Assembly (NCBI GenBank): GCA_003563755.1
Contig: PWUB01000144.1
Span: 1-15,600, forward strand
Source: Clostridia bacterium
GTDB lineage: Bacteria; Bacillota_E; SLMV01; PUMD01
Direction of reading: 5' to 3'
DNA length: 15,600 bases
A model generated the notes under the pieces. That model had not been told where the DNA came from and did no database searches. It saw only the letters and a list, made by a program, of their open reading frames with translations. Positions within the stretch are counted from its first letter, which is position 1. Each line of letters starts with the position of its first letter. Both the position numbers and the translations under genes were made by a program. Shown here in pieces: positions 14,656-15,600 of the stretch.

Positions 14656-14709
14656 GTTTGATGGCCCGCCCTGTGCCGCACGAACATCATACGGATGGAG
14701 ATGATGCTG

Positions 14710-15597
14710 ATGATCATATACGTAAACGGCGAGTACTACCCCGCCAACGAGGCGAAGGTCTCGGTCCTCGACCACGGCTATCTCTATGGAGACGGGGTCT
14801 TCGAAGGCATCAGGGCGTACAACGGTCGGGTGTTCAAACTGGATGAACACATAGACCGCATGTACCAGTCGGCGGGGGTGATCCTCCTGGAGGTTCCCCT
14901 GTCGCCCCCACAGATGAAGCAGGCCATAATCGAGACGTGTCGGCGAAACGACATCACCGACGGCTATATCCGGGTGATCGTGTCCCGGGGCTCTGGGGAC
15001 CTGGGACTGGATCCCTTCAAGTGCACGGATCCGGCCGTGGTCATCATAGCCGACGCCATCCAGCTGTATCCCGCCGAAATCTACGAGACCGGGATGAAGA
15101 TCATGACCGTCCCCACCCGACGAAATCACCACGAGGCTCTGAACCCGCGCATCAAATCGCTCAACTATCTCAACAACATCATGGCCAAGATCGAGGCATC
15201 CCTGGCGGGCTATCACGAGGTCCTCATGCTGAACCAGGAAGGATACGTGGTGGAGTGCACCGGTGACAACATCTTCGTCGTCAGCGAGGGGAGACTCGTG
15301 ACCCCTCCCACCCACGTGGGGGCTCTCCGGGGAATCACCCGTGACACCGTGATGGAACTCGCCCAGGCCCGGGGAGTCGAGGTCACCGAGGAGGTGTTCA
15401 CCCGATTCGAAGTCTACACCGCCGATGAATGCTTCCTCACCGGTACCGCCTGCGAGATCATGCCCATCGTGCAGTGCGACGGCAGGATGATAGGTGATGC
15501 AACGCCGGGCAGGCTCACCGGGGAGATACTGTCGGACTTCCGGAGCCTGACTCGCACCTCGGGACCGCAGATCTGGCCGCCAGGGGACACTAACTGA
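14710..15597 (+). CDS. ilvE: Branched-chain amino acid aminotransferase (class IV PLP)
   Basis: IlvE transfers the amino group between glutamate and the keto acids of leucine, isoleucine and valine, the last step of their synthesis. The 295 residues show the fold-type IV hallmarks: VNGEYYPANEAKVSVLDHG at the N-terminus, LYGDGVFEGIRAY (25-37), IRVIVSRG, the PLP-binding Lys K149 in RIKSLNYLNNI, the phosphate-binding VECTGDNIF and TRDTVMELA, and a late FLTGTACEI. I prefer ATG 14710, because GGAG lies 9 nt upstream and its product starts like family members. ATGs at 14695, 14701 and 14704 are in frame and would add a few residues. Expression is set by the leucine T-box leader. D-amino-acid transaminase is a close relative, but the Leu T-box argues for IlvE. 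Confidence 0.93.
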   Translation: MIIYVNGEYYPANEAKVSVLDHGYLYGDGVFEGIRAYNGRVFKLDEHIDRMYQSAGVILLEVPLSPPQMKQAIIETCRRNDITDGYIRVIVSRGSGDLGLDPFKCTDPAVVIIADAIQLYPAEIYETGMKIMTVPTRRNHHEALNPRIKSLNYLNNIMAKIEASLAGYHEVLMLNQEGYVVECTGDNIFVVSEGRLVTPPTHVGALRGITRDTVMELAQARGVEVTEEVFTRFEVYTADECFLTGTACEIMPIVQCDGRMIGDATPGRLTGEILSDFRSLTRTSGPQIWPPGDTN

Positions 15598-15600
15598 TCC

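Noticed and set aside
14245..15315. Long minus-strand open frame of 356 codons opposite ilvE and the T-box
   Set aside because: It is the mirror frame of a clear ilvE gene and riboswitch; the translation has no recognisable domain.
1..15600. CRISPR arrays, insertion sequences or att sites
   Set aside because: No regularly spaced direct repeats, transposase motifs or terminal inverted repeats were seen; gene order looks like ordinary chromosome.

Overview
The window looks like chromosomal DNA from a GC-rich (roughly 60 % by eye), Gram-positive-type bacterium, most likely an uncultured or thermophilic-type Bacillota/Clostridia lineage. The evidence is a leucine T-box riboswitch in front of ilvE, a compact central-glycolysis operon leading into secG and smpB, strong Shine-Dalgarno sites with many GTG starts, and a near-consensus housekeeping promoter. 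All gene names come from reading motifs; no database search was run.

Region 1 (1-12485, all minus strand, transcribed right to left) is one long, tightly packed gene string. Its order is nitrilase-family amidase, DUF523 protein, TPR protein, P-loop/Asp23 fusion, GAPDH, a PGK-TPI fusion, phosphoglycerate mutase (gpmI), enolase, secG, HD-domain hydrolase, membrane-anchored polysaccharide deacetylase, GNAT acetyltransferase and smpB (cut by the window edge). Several junctions are stop/start overlaps (GTGA or TGATG), so translational coupling is likely. The core, gap to eno, covers the complete lower triose part of glycolysis: triose isomerisation, GAP oxidation, ATP formation, mutase and enolase, in four polypeptides. 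The usual Bacillota order secG-rnr-smpB is altered: no rnr is present between secG and smpB, and three other genes sit there. The usual regulator cggR is also absent before gap.

Region 2 (12486-12890) is a 405-bp spacer without a convincing gene. It holds a perfect 10-bp GC-rich inverted repeat that may end the upstream transcript, and it must also contain or follow any promoter for the glycolysis string.

Region 3 (12891-14140, minus) has a small three-helix membrane protein followed by a zinc-dependent AstE/AspA-type deacylase.

Region 4 (14141-15600) is a divergent intergenic region. On the plus strand it carries a TTGACA-16-TATAAT promoter, an extra 5' hairpin, and a full T-box leader with Stem I, a CUC (Leu) specifier, Stem III, antiterminator and terminator. 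These control ilvE, a branched-chain aminotransferase that ends just before the window edge.

The points most worth a second look are the PGK-TPI fusion, a GAPDH whose cofactor-site residues match the NADP(H)-using plastid type, a deacetylase whose membrane anchor looks like a dead PlsY acyltransferase, and a P-loop NTPase fused to an Asp23/Gls24 domain directly in front of gap.
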